Source: Flammeovirgaceae bacterium UBA2366
GTDB taxonomy: Bacteria; Bacteroidota; Bacteroidia; Cytophagales; Cyclobacteriaceae
Assembly (NCBI GenBank): GCA_002344065.1
Contig: DDTK01000001.1
Coordinates: 66,621-130,620, forward strand
Length of the DNA: 64,000 nucleotides
Direction of reading: 5' to 3'
Under the pieces are notes generated by a model. That model had not been told where the DNA came from, did not search any database, and worked only from the letters and a program-made list of their open reading frames with translations. Positions 35,212 to 43,624 of the stretch are shown one piece after another (the first letter of the stretch is position 1; each line of letters opens with the position of its first letter). Both the position numbers and the translations under genes were made by a program.

Positions 35212-35433
35212 CTAATATTCATCTTCATTGAAAAAGAAATCCTCTTTAGTCGGATAATCCGGCCAGATCTCCTCAATGCTTTCATAAGGCTGTCCATCAT
35301 CTTCCAATTCCTGCAAGTTTTCCACCACTTCCAATGGCGCGCCCGAACGAATGGAGTAATCAATCAATTCATCTTTCGTTGCCGGCCAGGGGGCATCTTC
35401 CAGGTAGGAAGCAAGTTCAAGGGTCCAATACAT
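35212..35433 (-). CDS. DUF2795 domain protein, 73 aa
   Basis: The acidic protein MYWTLELASYLEDAPWPATK, then DELIDYSIRSGAPLEVVENLQEL, is the standard single-domain DUF2795 form of Bacteroidota. It is small, helical, of unknown function, with no membrane or metal motif. A GGAGAA lies 7-12 bases before the ATG. Confidence 0.85.
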   Translation of the reverse strand: MYWTLELASYLEDAPWPATKDELIDYSIRSGAPLEVVENLQELEDDGQPYESIEEIWPDYPTKEDFFFNEDEY

Positions 35434-35476
35434 AGTTTCTGTTCTCCTTTAATTTTCCGCAAAAATAGAATTAATT

Positions 35477-35558
35477 AGTCCATAGTCAATAGACATGGGT
35501 AGATAGCCAAAATCTGCAAAAGTAACCCCTATCTACAGCCGTCTATTGGCTATGGACT
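35477..35558. repeat. imperfect palindrome AGTCCATAG..CTATGGACT
   Basis: The arms AGTCCATAGTCAATAGAC and GTCTATTGGCTATGGACT pair with one mismatch, and inner words TAGATAG / CTATCTA also pair. The element sits between the divergent DUF2795 and ettA genes, about 40 bases before the ettA ATG, unlike most repeats here, which lie at transcript ends. Confidence 0.6.
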
Positions 35559-35599
35559 ATCGAGTAAAAACGCCATATTTGCGCCCTCAAACGACTATT

Positions 35600-37282
35600 A
35601 TGGCTGACGAAAAAATAATTTTCTCCATGACGGGTGTGAATAAAATCTATCCACCCAATAAACAAGTATTAAAAAATATCTACCTCTCCTTCTTTTATGG
35701 TGCCAAAATTGGCGTGCTCGGATTAAACGGCTCAGGTAAGTCCTCATTGCTCCGCATTATTGCCGGAATCGATAAAGAGTTTCAGGGTGAGGTGGTTTCC
35801 GATCTGGGGTATTCTGTTGGACTGCTGGAACAGGAACCTCAGCTAGATAAAACCAAGACCGTAAAAGAAATTGTAGAGGAAGGTGTACACGAAACTGTTG
35901 CGCTGCTGAAAGAGTTTGAGGCCATAAATGAAAAGTTTGCTGATCCCGCGCTGATGGATGATCCGGATGCGATGGATAAACTTATTCAACGACAAGGCGA
36001 GGTTCAGGAAAAACTAGATGCCATTGGTGCGTGGGAACTGGATCATAAACTGGAGCGTGCCATGGATGCGCTGCGTTGTCCTCCACCTGATGCGAAAGTT
36101 GAATATCTATCGGGTGGAGAAAAAAGACGCGTAGCACTTTGCCGGTTGTTATTGAAAGAGCCTGATGTGTTGTTATTGGACGAACCCACCAACCACCTTG
36201 ATGCCGAATCGGTGCTGTGGCTGGAAGAACACTTGCGACAGTATAAAGGAACAATTATCGCGGTAACGCACGACCGTTACTTTTTGGATAATGTTGCCGG
36301 ATGGATTTTAGAACTTGATCGCGGAGAGGGCATTCCCTGGAAAGGGAATTATTCTTCATGGCTGGAACAAAAACAAAAACGATTAGCCCAGGAAGAGAAA
36401 TCAGAATCCAAACGACAAAAAACGTTGGAACGCGAATTGGAGTGGGTACGCATGAATCCGAAAGGAAGACAGGCCAAAGCCAAAGCGCGTTTGGGTGCAT
36501 ACGAAAAATTACTGTCGCAGGAAACAAAAGAGCGCGAAGAAAAGCTGGAGCTCTACATTCCACCTGGACCGCGCCTTGGAAATAAAGTGATTGAAGCTAA
36601 TGGCGTAGCAAAAGCCTATGGTGACAAGTTGCTCTATGAAAATTTAACATTCTCCCTGCCACCTGCAGGTATTGTCGGCATTATCGGACCAAACGGTGCA
36701 GGTAAAACCACGCTCTTCAAAATGATTGTTGGTAAAGAAAAACCCGATGCCGGAACATTTGAAGTTGGTGAAACGGTTCACATTGCTTATGTAGATCAGG
36801 AGCACGATGATCTTAAACCTGAGGATACCGTGTTTCAAGCCATAACAGGTGGTAACGACCTCATCATGCTTGGCGGAAAGGAAATGAACTCACGAGCCTA
36901 TGTTGGTAAGTTCAACTTTAACGGAACCGATCAGCAGAAAAAAATAAAAGAACTTTCTGGGGGTATGCGAAACCGTGTACACCTGGCCATAGCGTTGAAA
37001 CAAGGTGGTAACTTATTGTTACTTGATGAACCTACCAACGATTTAGATGTAAACACCTTGCGGGCACTGGAAGAAGCGTTGGAGAACTTTGCAGGTTGTG
37101 CTGTGATTATCTCTCACGACCGTTGGTTCCTTGACAGGGTATGTACCCACATCCTTGCCTTTGAAGGTGACTCACAGGTATTCTGGTTTGAAGGAAGCTT
37201 CAGCGAGTATGAAGAGAATAAGAAAAAACGATTGGGTGATGATCAACCTCATCGGATACGATATAAAAAGCTAGTCAAATAG
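35600..37282 (+). CDS. ettA: energy-dependent translational throttle protein EttA
   Basis: EttA is an ABC-F ATPase that binds the ribosomal E site and gates entry into elongation according to ATP/ADP. The start is at MADEKIIFSMTGVNKIYPPN, the usual EttA opening; the longer upstream frame runs through the palindrome. Walker A GLNGSGKSS and GPNGAGKTT, signatures YLSGGEKRR and LSGGMRNR, LLLDEPTNHLD and LLLDEPTNDLD are all seen. 560 residues. A near-consensus CATATTTG lies 19 bases before the ATG. Confidence 0.93.
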   Translation: MADEKIIFSMTGVNKIYPPNKQVLKNIYLSFFYGAKIGVLGLNGSGKSSLLRIIAGIDKEFQGEVVSDLGYSVGLLEQEPQLDKTKTVKEIVEEGVHETVALLKEFEAINEKFADPALMDDPDAMDKLIQRQGEVQEKLDAIGAWELDHKLERAMDALRCPPPDAKVEYLSGGEKRRVALCRLLLKEPDVLLLDEPTNHLDAESVLWLEEHLRQYKGTIIAVTHDRYFLDNVAGWILELDRGEGIPWKGNYSSWLEQKQKRLAQEEKSESKRQKTLERELEWVRMNPKGRQAKAKARLGAYEKLLSQETKEREEKLELYIPPGPRLGNKVIEANGVAKAYGDKLLYENLTFSLPPAGIVGIIGPNGAGKTTLFKMIVGKEKPDAGTFEVGETVHIAYVDQEHDDLKPEDTVFQAITGGNDLIMLGGKEMNSRAYVGKFNFNGTDQQKKIKELSGGMRNRVHLAIALKQGGNLLLLDEPTNDLDVNTLRALEEALENFAGCAVIISHDRWFLDRVCTHILAFEGDSQVFWFEGSFSEYEENKKKRLGDDQPHRIRYKKLVK

Positions 37283-37300
37283 TAATTTGGAAATGTGACG

Positions 37301-37382
37301 ATTTGAAAATTTGAAGATTAGCCACTTGCTTCTTCAAATTTTCAAATTGATCAATTTTCAAACCTGCCTGTCGGCAGACAGG
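37301..37382. repeat. perfect 16-bp inverted repeat plus CCTGCCTG palindrome
   Basis: ATTTGAAAATTTGAAG pairs perfectly with CTTCAAATTTTCAAAT over a 15-base loop. It is followed by CCTGCCTG-TCGG-CAGACAGG, a relative of the palindrome at 3.87 kb. The composite lies between ettA and the DUF486 gene and may terminate ettA transcripts. Confidence 0.65.
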
Positions 37383-37392
37383 TCTTCAAATT

Positions 37393-37761
37393 ATGAAAGC
37401 ATTTTACACGATAACTTTGCTCATCCTTAGCAATGCCTTTATGACCTTCGCCTGGTATGGGCATTTAAAATTCAAGGAAATGAAGTGGAGTGCAAGCCTG
37501 CCACTCATTTCCATTATTCTTATCAGTTGGGGTATTGCCTTGTTTGAATACACGTTACAAGTACCTGCCAACAGAATTGGTTTTAAAGGATATGGTGGCC
37601 CCTTCTCACTCGTTCAGCTTAAAGTAATTCAGGAAGTAATTACCCTGGTTGTTTTCGTAGCCTTCTCCCTCATCTTCTTTAAAAACGAATCCTTCCGCAC
37701 CAACCATCTTATTGCCTTTGTGTTTCTGGTATTAGCAGTGTACTTCGTTTTCAAAAAGTGA
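37393..37761 (+). CDS. DUF486 (DMT-superfamily-like) membrane protein
   Basis: Four hydrophobic helices, with the family motifs MTFAWYGHLKF, then WGIALFEYTLQVPANRIGF, then FSLVQLKVIQEVITLVVFVAF. DUF486 proteins are small relatives of drug/metabolite transporters with no assigned substrate. 122 residues is normal. Confidence 0.88.
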   Translation: MKAFYTITLLILSNAFMTFAWYGHLKFKEMKWSASLPLISIILISWGIALFEYTLQVPANRIGFKGYGGPFSLVQLKVIQEVITLVVFVAFSLIFFKNESFRTNHLIAFVFLVLAVYFVFKK

Positions 37762-37797
37762 TTACTTCTAAAAGGCTCAGGTTTAGCATGCCCAAAT

Positions 37798-37814
37798 TGT
37801 AGAATAATTCTACA
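37798..37814. promoter_or_regulatory. 17-bp perfect palindrome TGTAGAAT-A-ATTCTACA
   Basis: An 8-1-8 palindrome lies 37 bases after the DUF486 gene and 129 bases before the coiled-coil lipoprotein gene. The odd-centred symmetry is that of Fur-family or other dimeric regulator operators. It could also be a hairpin at the DUF486 transcript end. I cannot assign a regulator. Confidence 0.4.
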
Positions 37815-37942
37815 GTTTATTTAAAAATGCTACACAGCTGACCTTGTTCAGATCGGTATTTTAGTGTCAAAAACGACATTAAAAGGTTCCGAAATATTTA
37901 GCATCACATTTGAGTATTGTCAGACAATTAAACATTACTCAT

Positions 37943-38686
37943 ATGAAAACTCTAAATTTTATCTCGACCCTGTTGATTGTTGGCTTAATCTGGGGTTGCG
38001 ACACAAAGGAAAAACAAATGCTGCTTTCAAAAGTAGACTCGTTACAGGTTGAATTATCCACCAGTCTAAAAAATGTACAGACCCTCCAGGAAATAGGGTC
38101 GCTTATTGATTCCATTGATGCCAGCAGGGAAATGCTTCGCACCAATGTTGTAGAAGGAACGTCCTATGCAAACTACAAGGGCAGACTTGATGAAATCAAC
38201 GTGTATATCCGGGAAACCCGGTCGAAGATCGAAGAGTTGGAGAATTCCCTGAAGAAAAACTCAGCACAATATGCTGCTACTGTAAAACGCTTGAAGAATG
38301 AACTGGAGCAGAGTAGCCTTCAGGTGGCTGCACTACAAACTGAAATTGAAAAATTCCGCACAGAAAACAGCACGCTAACAACTTCACTGCAGGAAAAAGA
38401 GACTGTGCTTGTTGCTCAAAATGAAACCATAAAGCTGAAAGACGAAAATATTGCTTCGCTTGAAACTAAAATTTCAGAAATAAACCAGCTGTCAAAAACA
38501 AGTCAGGCCGAGCTATACTTTGCACAAGCCAGAGCGCTTGAGACGGCCGCAGACAGAACCAAATTTGCTCCAAAGAAGAAAAAAGAGACCCAACGAGAAG
38601 CGCTGGAACTTTATCGGATGTCATATTCCTTGGGAAATCAGGAAGCTCAGTCGCGCATTGCAGAATTAGAGAAAGATTTAGGATAA
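37943..38686 (+). CDS. coiled-coil lipoprotein
   Basis: The start at MKTLNFISTLLIVGLIWGC gives a lipoprotein signal with Cys19. The rest is a long heptad coiled coil (residues about 25-185: SKVDSLQVELSTSLKNV, then TVKRLKNELEQSSLQVAALQ) and a short C-terminal Sel1/TPR-like helix pair (AELYFAQARALETAADRTKF, then REALELYRMSYSLGNQEAQ). Probably a periplasmic structural or scaffold protein. 247 residues; family unnamed. Confidence 0.8.
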   Translation: MKTLNFISTLLIVGLIWGCDTKEKQMLLSKVDSLQVELSTSLKNVQTLQEIGSLIDSIDASREMLRTNVVEGTSYANYKGRLDEINVYIRETRSKIEELENSLKKNSAQYAATVKRLKNELEQSSLQVAALQTEIEKFRTENSTLTTSLQEKETVLVAQNETIKLKDENIASLETKISEINQLSKTSQAELYFAQARALETAADRTKFAPKKKKETQREALELYRMSYSLGNQEAQSRIAELEKDLG

Positions 38687-38721
38687 GCAGACAGGGTTAT
38701 AAAGGGTTAGGTGTTTGCTTC

Positions 38722-38750
38722 AATGGCGCCCGTTCGGGCGCCATTTTCTT
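38722..38750. terminator. strong terminator AATGGCGCCC-GTTC-GGGCGCCATT
   Basis: A perfect 10-bp GC-rich stem with a GTTC loop followed by TTCTTTT on the plus strand ends the coiled-coil lipoprotein transcript. It lies directly at the end of the convergent COG0523 gene and probably serves it too. Confidence 0.85.
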
Positions 38751-39959
38751 TTATAAAGGCCATGGATCGATGAAGCCCTTGCCTCTTTCATACATCACAA
38801 ATTCGTCTTCTCTAAGCAAGCAAGATTCTAGTGCCAGTTTAATCATCGTTTTTTCCATTTGTGTCCCTATAATTACCAGCTCGTTTAAGCGATCGCCCCA
38901 CTGCGGATGCCATTTCTTCGCAATTGTCTCGCGGTTGGCATGGTAATCCGGCCTTTTTCTACGTTCCCTTTCAGGAACAGTTGCCCACCACTTTCCGTAT
39001 ACCTCGGCTTTTGACGAACCACCAGCCTGACTCCAGAGTATGGCATGGTCAGGTCGGGATGCCAGCCAGAAAATACCTTTACTGCGCACAATGTTGCCGG
39101 GCCATTGGTGCTGTACAAAATTCCAGAAACGTTCCGGATGAAAAGGACGATGATCGCGAAATACAAACGAAGAAATTCCGTATTCTTCTGTTTCAGGTGT
39201 ATGCACATTGTTCAATTCCTTTATCCAACCTGCAGATTGCGATGCCTGGTTATAATCGAATAATTTTGTATCCAGAATATCCTTCGGCTCAATGTTGCCC
39301 ATTTGTGTTTTAATGATGCGGGCATCGGGATTCAACTTCATCAAAATACCTTCTAGCAAGCGCAATTGCTGAGGGTTAACCAAGTCGGTTTTGTTTAATA
39401 TAATTACATTGGCAAATTCGATCTGATCGGTTAACAGGTTGACAATGGTGCGCTGGTCTTCTTCATCATCAGTTAGTTTCCGGTCGTACAACGACTCAGC
39501 ACTACCGAAATCCTTAAAAAAGTTAAACGCATCAACAACCGTTACCATAGTGTCTAATCGGGTAAACGGAGTCAGATCATTTAACGGTTCACCGGTTTCA
39601 AAACTAAACGTTTGTGCTACGGGGATAGGTTCGGAAATGCCCGTGCTTTCAATCAGCAGGTAATCAAACTTTCGCTGGCGCGCCAGTGCACTCACTTCTT
39701 TAATCAGGTCTTCGCGCAGCGTACAACAGATGCAACCATTGCTTAACTCCACCAACTTTTCTTCTGTTCTGGAGAGCCTGACTTCATTCTTTACGAGTCG
39801 TGCATCAATGTTTACTTCGCTCATGTCGTTAACAATTACTGCCACACGCAGGCCTTTGCGGTTGTTCAGCACATGATTAAGCAGGGTGGTTTTACCAGCG
39901 CCAAGAAACCCGCTGAGCACAGTGACAGGAAGTTTCTTAGGTTTTAAAATGGATAGCAT
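38751..39959 (-). CDS. COG0523 (CobW/ZigA-type) GTPase, putative zinc metallochaperone
   Basis: A G3E-family GTPase: Walker A GFLGAGKT at residues 17-24, metal-binding [10 protein letters not shown] with Cys76, Cys78 and Cys79, NKTD for guanine, and a CobW C-terminal domain (about 270-400). ZigA/YciC-type members supply zinc to client proteins in zinc starvation; cobalamin and nitrile-hydratase types are alternatives. Context decides for zinc: it is the third gene behind a Zur-like operator, after a His-rich lipoprotein. 402 residues is typical. Confidence 0.88.
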   Translation of the reverse strand: MLSILKPKKLPVTVLSGFLGAGKTTLLNHVLNNRKGLRVAVIVNDMSEVNIDARLVKNEVRLSRTEEKLVELSNGCICCTLREDLIKEVSALARQRKFDYLLIESTGISEPIPVAQTFSFETGEPLNDLTPFTRLDTMVTVVDAFNFFKDFGSAESLYDRKLTDDEEDQRTIVNLLTDQIEFANVIILNKTDLVNPQQLRLLEGILMKLNPDARIIKTQMGNIEPKDILDTKLFDYNQASQSAGWIKELNNVHTPETEEYGISSFVFRDHRPFHPERFWNFVQHQWPGNIVRSKGIFWLASRPDHAILWSQAGGSSKAEVYGKWWATVPERERRKRPDYHANRETIAKKWHPQWGDRLNELVIIGTQMEKTMIKLALESCLLREDEFVMYERGKGFIDPWPL

Positions 39960-40014
39960 GGTAATAATTTAAGGTTGGAAGTAAACAGTCATATTAATCT
40001 TTGGTTGCGTACAA

Positions 40015-40422
40015 TTATCTTTTTCCGGCTTCTGCCAAATTGCTGATCCGAGCCTCAATTTGTACAAGCCTGGCTTTCAGCTCCTGCTGCACGGCCAGCA
40101 TTTCCTGCGCGGAAATATCGCCTTTCCGGCTATGGTCATGGTGGTGCTCATCCTCCCCATGGTGGTGATGTTCGTCATTTCCAGGAACTTCAATCAGGTC
40201 TTCACTCCACGCTTGCAACGCTGCCTGCAAAGCAACAATTGAGTCCTGCGCGATTAAAGAATCAGTCTCCATTTTTTTGAGTTGATCGTTTAGCTTACTG
40301 GCTTGCCCAACCGCTTCGTTATGGATAGCGGCTGCCTCATCATAAAGCTTTTGCTCCTCTTTCGAAAGGCCCGAACATGCCAGTACGAGTCCAAACATAA
40401 GGGTGAAGTATATTCTCATCAT
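40015..40422 (-). CDS. His-rich lipoprotein, putative periplasmic zinc-binding protein
   Basis: Lipobox LVLAC gives a lipidated Cys16. The mature protein is two long helices (KEEQKLYDEAAAIHNEAV; then ISAQEMLAVQQELKARLV) joined by a loop at residues 82-99 containing HHHHGEDEHHHDH, eight histidines with acidic residues, a typical zinc-binding or zinc-buffering segment. It lies between the CFFCGG protein gene and the COG0523 gene on the same strand. It plays the part that His-rich ZrgA plays in Vibrio, though no homology is visible. Confidence 0.8.
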   Translation of the reverse strand: MMRIYFTLMFGLVLACSGLSKEEQKLYDEAAAIHNEAVGQASKLNDQLKKMETDSLIAQDSIVALQAALQAWSEDLIEVPGNDEHHHHGEDEHHHDHSRKGDISAQEMLAVQQELKARLVQIEARISNLAEAGKR

Positions 40423-40434
40423 AGCTATAAGGGT

Positions 40435-40884
40435 TTACTCAACAAGCCTGGCTTCTGTCAGTATAAAATTCAAATGATTAACGTCCGCATCATTAAGTTT
40501 CAGTTTACCTTTTACTGTAATAATTTGGTCTGCCTTAAACTTCAATGGCTTTGAAGAAAAGAAAACCTCGGCTACTGATTCCGGCCCTGCGCCTCCACAG
40601 AAGAAACACGCGGCATAAGGGTACTTTGAAATGACGATGGTCTTTTTATCATCAAACTCAAAAGGCATGTAATGACCCCGCAACTGAATTTCAGTTCCTT
40701 CCATGGCCCGGATGCGCGAATCGAAAAACGGAGTCAAAAAATGCTCCTTCAACTCTTTATAGTACTTCGATGTGAATTTGACTTTAGCAAAATGCGCCCA
40801 TCCGTCTTCGGGGGAGAGAGTGGCATTTTGGGCATGTGAAGAAGCACTTAGCAAAAACAAGACGATGAAACTAATCCTTAACAT
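40435..40884 (-). CDS. secreted CFFCGG OB-like protein (DUF3299-like), putative zinc uptake component
   Basis: The start MLRISFIVLFLLSASSHAQ gives a signal peptide; longer frames would begin inside the promoter. The core pattern EGTEIQLRGHYMPFEF, then IVISKYPYAACFFCGGAGPE, then ITVKGKLKLNDADVNHLNF is a small beta (OB-like) domain with Cys93 and Cys96. It follows the layout of DUF3299 proteins (GYVVPL, then LLVPYVGACIHVPPPP, then VTGTL), with a CxxC in place of the CxH segment. First gene of the predicted Zur operon. A paralogue lies at 49.4 kb. Confidence 0.75.
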   Translation of the reverse strand: MLRISFIVLFLLSASSHAQNATLSPEDGWAHFAKVKFTSKYYKELKEHFLTPFFDSRIRAMEGTEIQLRGHYMPFEFDDKKTIVISKYPYAACFFCGGAGPESVAEVFFSSKPLKFKADQIITVKGKLKLNDADVNHLNFILTEARLVE

Positions 40885-40906
40885 GGACACGGGCATAATT
40901 CTTAAA

Positions 40907-40949
40907 TGCAACAATGTTGCAAATATAAACGTTCCACCACATGGGTCAA
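40907..40949 (-). promoter_or_regulatory. promoter with Zur/Fur-family-like operator overlapping the -7 box
   Basis: On the minus strand a TTG, a 19-base spacer and TATATTTG give a consensus-like promoter. Overlapping the end of the -7 box is TGCAACATTGTTGCA (40907-40921), a perfect 7-1-7 palindrome with the symmetry of Fur-family operators. A bound repressor would block RNA polymerase. Transcription would start near 40913, so the first gene must start at the ATG at 40884 or 40896. Confidence 0.72.
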
Positions 40950-40995
40950 GGGCTGGCCCTGGAGTAAATCAAAATTGTTTTAGCCAGGTCTTAAC

Positions 40996-41029
40996 TAAAA
41001 ATCACCGCCTTATAATTGGCAGTGATTTT
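40996..41029 (-). terminator. rho-independent terminator after the DUF5522 gene
   Basis: On the minus strand AAAATCACTGCC pairs with GGCGGTGATTTT (one G-T pair) across an eight-base loop, followed by TAGTT. It closes the riboswitch-controlled btuB-DUF5522 transcript before the next promoter. Confidence 0.75.
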
Positions 41030-41084
41030 CACATCAGGCAACAATTTTACATTAGTAACCGGTATTCTTCCGGCATCAGGGCAA

Positions 41085-41270
41085 TTAATGAAGCTTTCGG
41101 TTACCGGTGTTGTAGGGACAGTGCCGGCAGCCGCTTTTGCAACAATACCCTCGTTTCAGGTGATAGGCAGCTGTAAAAACAATCTTGCCATGCTCTACAT
41201 AAAAATCCGGTTCAAGCGTACCAGTCTCTTCAGTTTTTCTTTTTGTAGTATTTCTTCTGGGTATATCCAT
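41085..41270 (-). CDS. DUF5522 protein, 61 aa
   Basis: The signature FYVEHGKIVFTAAYHLKRG, then YCCKSGCRHCPY, is that of DUF5522, a small family with four close cysteines and a His likely to bind metal. The start was set at MDIPRRNTTKRK. It lies 11 bases past the BtuB-like gene, so it is probably under the same cobalamin riboswitch. Function unknown. Confidence 0.85.
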   Translation of the reverse strand: MDIPRRNTTKRKTEETGTLEPDFYVEHGKIVFTAAYHLKRGYCCKSGCRHCPYNTGNRKLH

Positions 41271-41281
41271 GGTAACGGCAA

Positions 41282-43177
41282 TCAAAACAGTAAACGAACA
41301 CCACCAGCAACATTAAACCGTTGGGCTGAGTAACCATATACTTCAGCGTAATCTTTGTTGAGGAGGTTGCGGAAGTCGCCAAACAATTTCAGCCGGTTCA
41401 ATACATCATACTCAATATACACGTCAATCAGCTGGTAAGCTTCCAGTTGCACGGTAGTAGTGGTAAAGGTGTTAAAGTCGAAAAATAAATCGTTGCGTCT
41501 GCCAAAGCTATTAACACGTAGTGTTGCCGAAAGTTTATTAGTTACCTGGTATGCTGCGTTAAACCCTATCGTGTGCTTTGGCCTGCGAATAAGATCATTG
41601 GGTCTGGTTTCTGTACCCTGACCAACCGGTGTAGTAATTTCACCTTCTACATAGGCATAAAATCCGGATAAGGAGAGTTTATTCCATTTATAGAAAGCTT
41701 CAATTTCAATGCCCTGATCATTGAGTTTATCCCAATTTACATAGTTGGTTGTGTAGGCTATTACGTTATCGATCTTGCGCTGAAAATAAGTGGCGCGCAC
41801 ATCAAAACGCTTGCTTGCTGAAAACCACTGAACACCTGCTTCAAAACTTGTGCTTTCTTCTGGCTTTAACGCTTCATTGGCTCCAAACGGGCCATACAGT
41901 TGGGTTAATGTTGGTGTCTTGAAGCCCGTGCCGTAATTCATAAACACTTTTAATTGATCGGTTAAAAGGTATGATGGGTTAACGCTGTAGGTAAAATTAT
42001 TGCCATATACCGAATGGTTAACAAACCTTACGCCTGCCTCGGCCGAGAAGCCTTTAATGTTGTTGGTAAAGAATGAAACATACGGACTGGTTATGGCAAA
42101 GGTTGGGTTTTCCAGCGTAGCATTTGTGGCAATCATTGTATAATGCTGATAGCTTGCACCACCCAGTAGTTGAAAGACCCGCGCTACATCGTGCCTTATA
42201 AACAACTCACCATGGGTAAACCTACCATCGTAATTGTTTAACCCAAACATGTTAGTGAACGAACGTTCCGTTCTATTGTTTGCAAACAGCAGGGAAACAG
42301 CTCCCTTGTTGTACTGGTATTCACCGGTAAGTCCGTAATGAAATGTTGAGGCTTCGTAAACAGCATCTTTCTCATCAAAAAATGCTCCTGCATCAAATGC
42401 TCCGCTAAAATTGTTGTAGCGAAAAAACGGGCGGAGGGTTAACTTATCGGTTGCCTTGAAACCCGCACTGGCCTGCAACGCATTCTGGTGCAAACCATCT
42501 TTATCAAAACCCGCCACACCGGTGGTATCCCGTGCTTCACTTAACCCATCGGTTTGAAAGCGTGTGTAACCAATGCTGTAATCTATTCTATCAGAACTTC
42601 CAGCAAGACCAACATTAGCACGCAGTGTATTAAAACTTCCATAGCTTAAGGTTCCATTACCGCCTATCGGCTTGCTCCCTTTTGTTTTGGTGATAATATT
42701 AATGACACCGGCAATGGCATCGGTGCCATATAAGGTAGACTGACTGCCTTTTAGTATTTCGATACGCTCAATCTGATCAATAGACAACAAACGGATATCA
42801 AAAGCACCATCAATACCTGACGGATCGTTAACCGGAATCCCATCGATTAAAATCAGCGTATACTTTCCTGCAGCACCGCGCATAAAAACCGATTTATCTT
42901 TAGCCGGATTGCTGTTCGCACCGTTTACAACAAGGCCAACCTGCTCGTTTAACACTTGCGATAAATCCTTCCCTGCACTACGCGAAAGTTGTTCCTGATC
43001 AATTACCGTAAGCACTTTACCTGTTTCGGAAACATTCTTAGGAAATTTGGTGGCGGTTACCACAACTTCACGAAGTGTAGTTGATGACAGTGAATCTTGC
43101 TGGGCATTTGTTTGCGTTGGTGCCCACCACCAAAAGGCAATTACGGTCATTGCCCAAACTTTGATCTCTTTTTTCAT
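41282..43177 (-). CDS. btuB: TonB-dependent receptor, BtuB-like (cobalamin uptake)
   Basis: A signal peptide is followed by a TonB-box-like segment (LREVVVTATKF), a plug domain (DKSVFMRGAAGKYTLILIDGIPVNDPSG..ERIEILKGSQSTLYGTDAIAGVINIIT) and a 22-strand barrel ending with an aromatic residue (GGVRLLF). 631 residues fits BtuB. A cobalamin riboswitch precedes it on the same strand, which strongly supports vitamin B12 or a related corrinoid as the substrate. Confidence 0.9.
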   Translation of the reverse strand: MKKEIKVWAMTVIAFWWWAPTQTNAQQDSLSSTTLREVVVTATKFPKNVSETGKVLTVIDQEQLSRSAGKDLSQVLNEQVGLVVNGANSNPAKDKSVFMRGAAGKYTLILIDGIPVNDPSGIDGAFDIRLLSIDQIERIEILKGSQSTLYGTDAIAGVINIITKTKGSKPIGGNGTLSYGSFNTLRANVGLAGSSDRIDYSIGYTRFQTDGLSEARDTTGVAGFDKDGLHQNALQASAGFKATDKLTLRPFFRYNNFSGAFDAGAFFDEKDAVYEASTFHYGLTGEYQYNKGAVSLLFANNRTERSFTNMFGLNNYDGRFTHGELFIRHDVARVFQLLGGASYQHYTMIATNATLENPTFAITSPYVSFFTNNIKGFSAEAGVRFVNHSVYGNNFTYSVNPSYLLTDQLKVFMNYGTGFKTPTLTQLYGPFGANEALKPEESTSFEAGVQWFSASKRFDVRATYFQRKIDNVIAYTTNYVNWDKLNDQGIEIEAFYKWNKLSLSGFYAYVEGEITTPVGQGTETRPNDLIRRPKHTIGFNAAYQVTNKLSATLRVNSFGRRNDLFFDFNTFTTTTVQLEAYQLIDVYIEYDVLNRLKLFGDFRNLLNKDYAEVYGYSAQRFNVAGGVRLLF

Positions 43178-43313
43178 GGTTGAAAAAGGTTTAAGGTTGA
43201 AAAAAGAGTAAAGGCAGAAAATGAAACGTTGATGACATGATGCGATGAAAGCATCCTGTTACATCATTGAATCACAGTCGCTTTTACCCGAAGCACTGAA
43301 CTAAAATGTGTAT

Positions 43314-43495
43314 GGGCAGGTCTCCTGACTTACATCACTTGTCTTCGCCTTCCCATGCTGACGGTACCGTCAGCACAGTGGCTTGAAGATTTAAGACAAG
43401 CACTTACGATGCTTACAGTTGCGGGAACAGTCCCCGATTTTCACGGAATTCCCTTTTAATCTGTTCGGATTGTACTATCCAAACAAGAACCAATA
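43314..43495 (-). ncRNA. cobalamin (B12) riboswitch
   Basis: The minus strand contains the conserved core words AGGGAATTCCGTGAAAATCG, GGGACTGTTCCCGCAACTGTAA, AGCCACTG, a GCTGACGG/CCGTCAGC stem and the closing AGTCAGGAGACCTGCC. These are the B12-box and helices of the cobalamin riboswitch. It lies in the leader of the BtuB-like receptor gene, about 140 bases before the ATG, so B12 should lower receptor expression. Confidence 0.93.
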
Positions 43496-43501
43496 CAGGT
43501 G

Positions 43502-43509
43502 CAAGTATA
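43502..43509 (-). promoter_or_regulatory. -7 box for the riboswitch transcript
   Basis: TATACTTG differs by one base from TAnnTTTG and is placed so that transcription would begin right at the 5' end of the riboswitch. The rest of the gap up to the next gene (about 115 bases) is AT-rich without a clear feature. Confidence 0.5.
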
Positions 43510-43624
43510 AACAATTTTGTATTCTTTAAAACTTAACAATTTGATTCACCAAAAAAACACGTTTAATAGAAAAGCTTGCCTATATTGAAAAGTTATCGTC
43601 CCCAAATCAAGTAAACAAAATTCT

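Noticed and set aside
36255..36563. Open frames antisense to ettA and other long genes
   Set aside because: They lack protein-like composition and lie wholly inside well-identified genes.
38751..39959. CobW protein of cobalamin synthesis, given the nearby B12 riboswitch
   Set aside because: It lies in a different transcript, behind a Zur-like operator and a His-rich lipoprotein; the riboswitch controls only the BtuB-like receptor unit.
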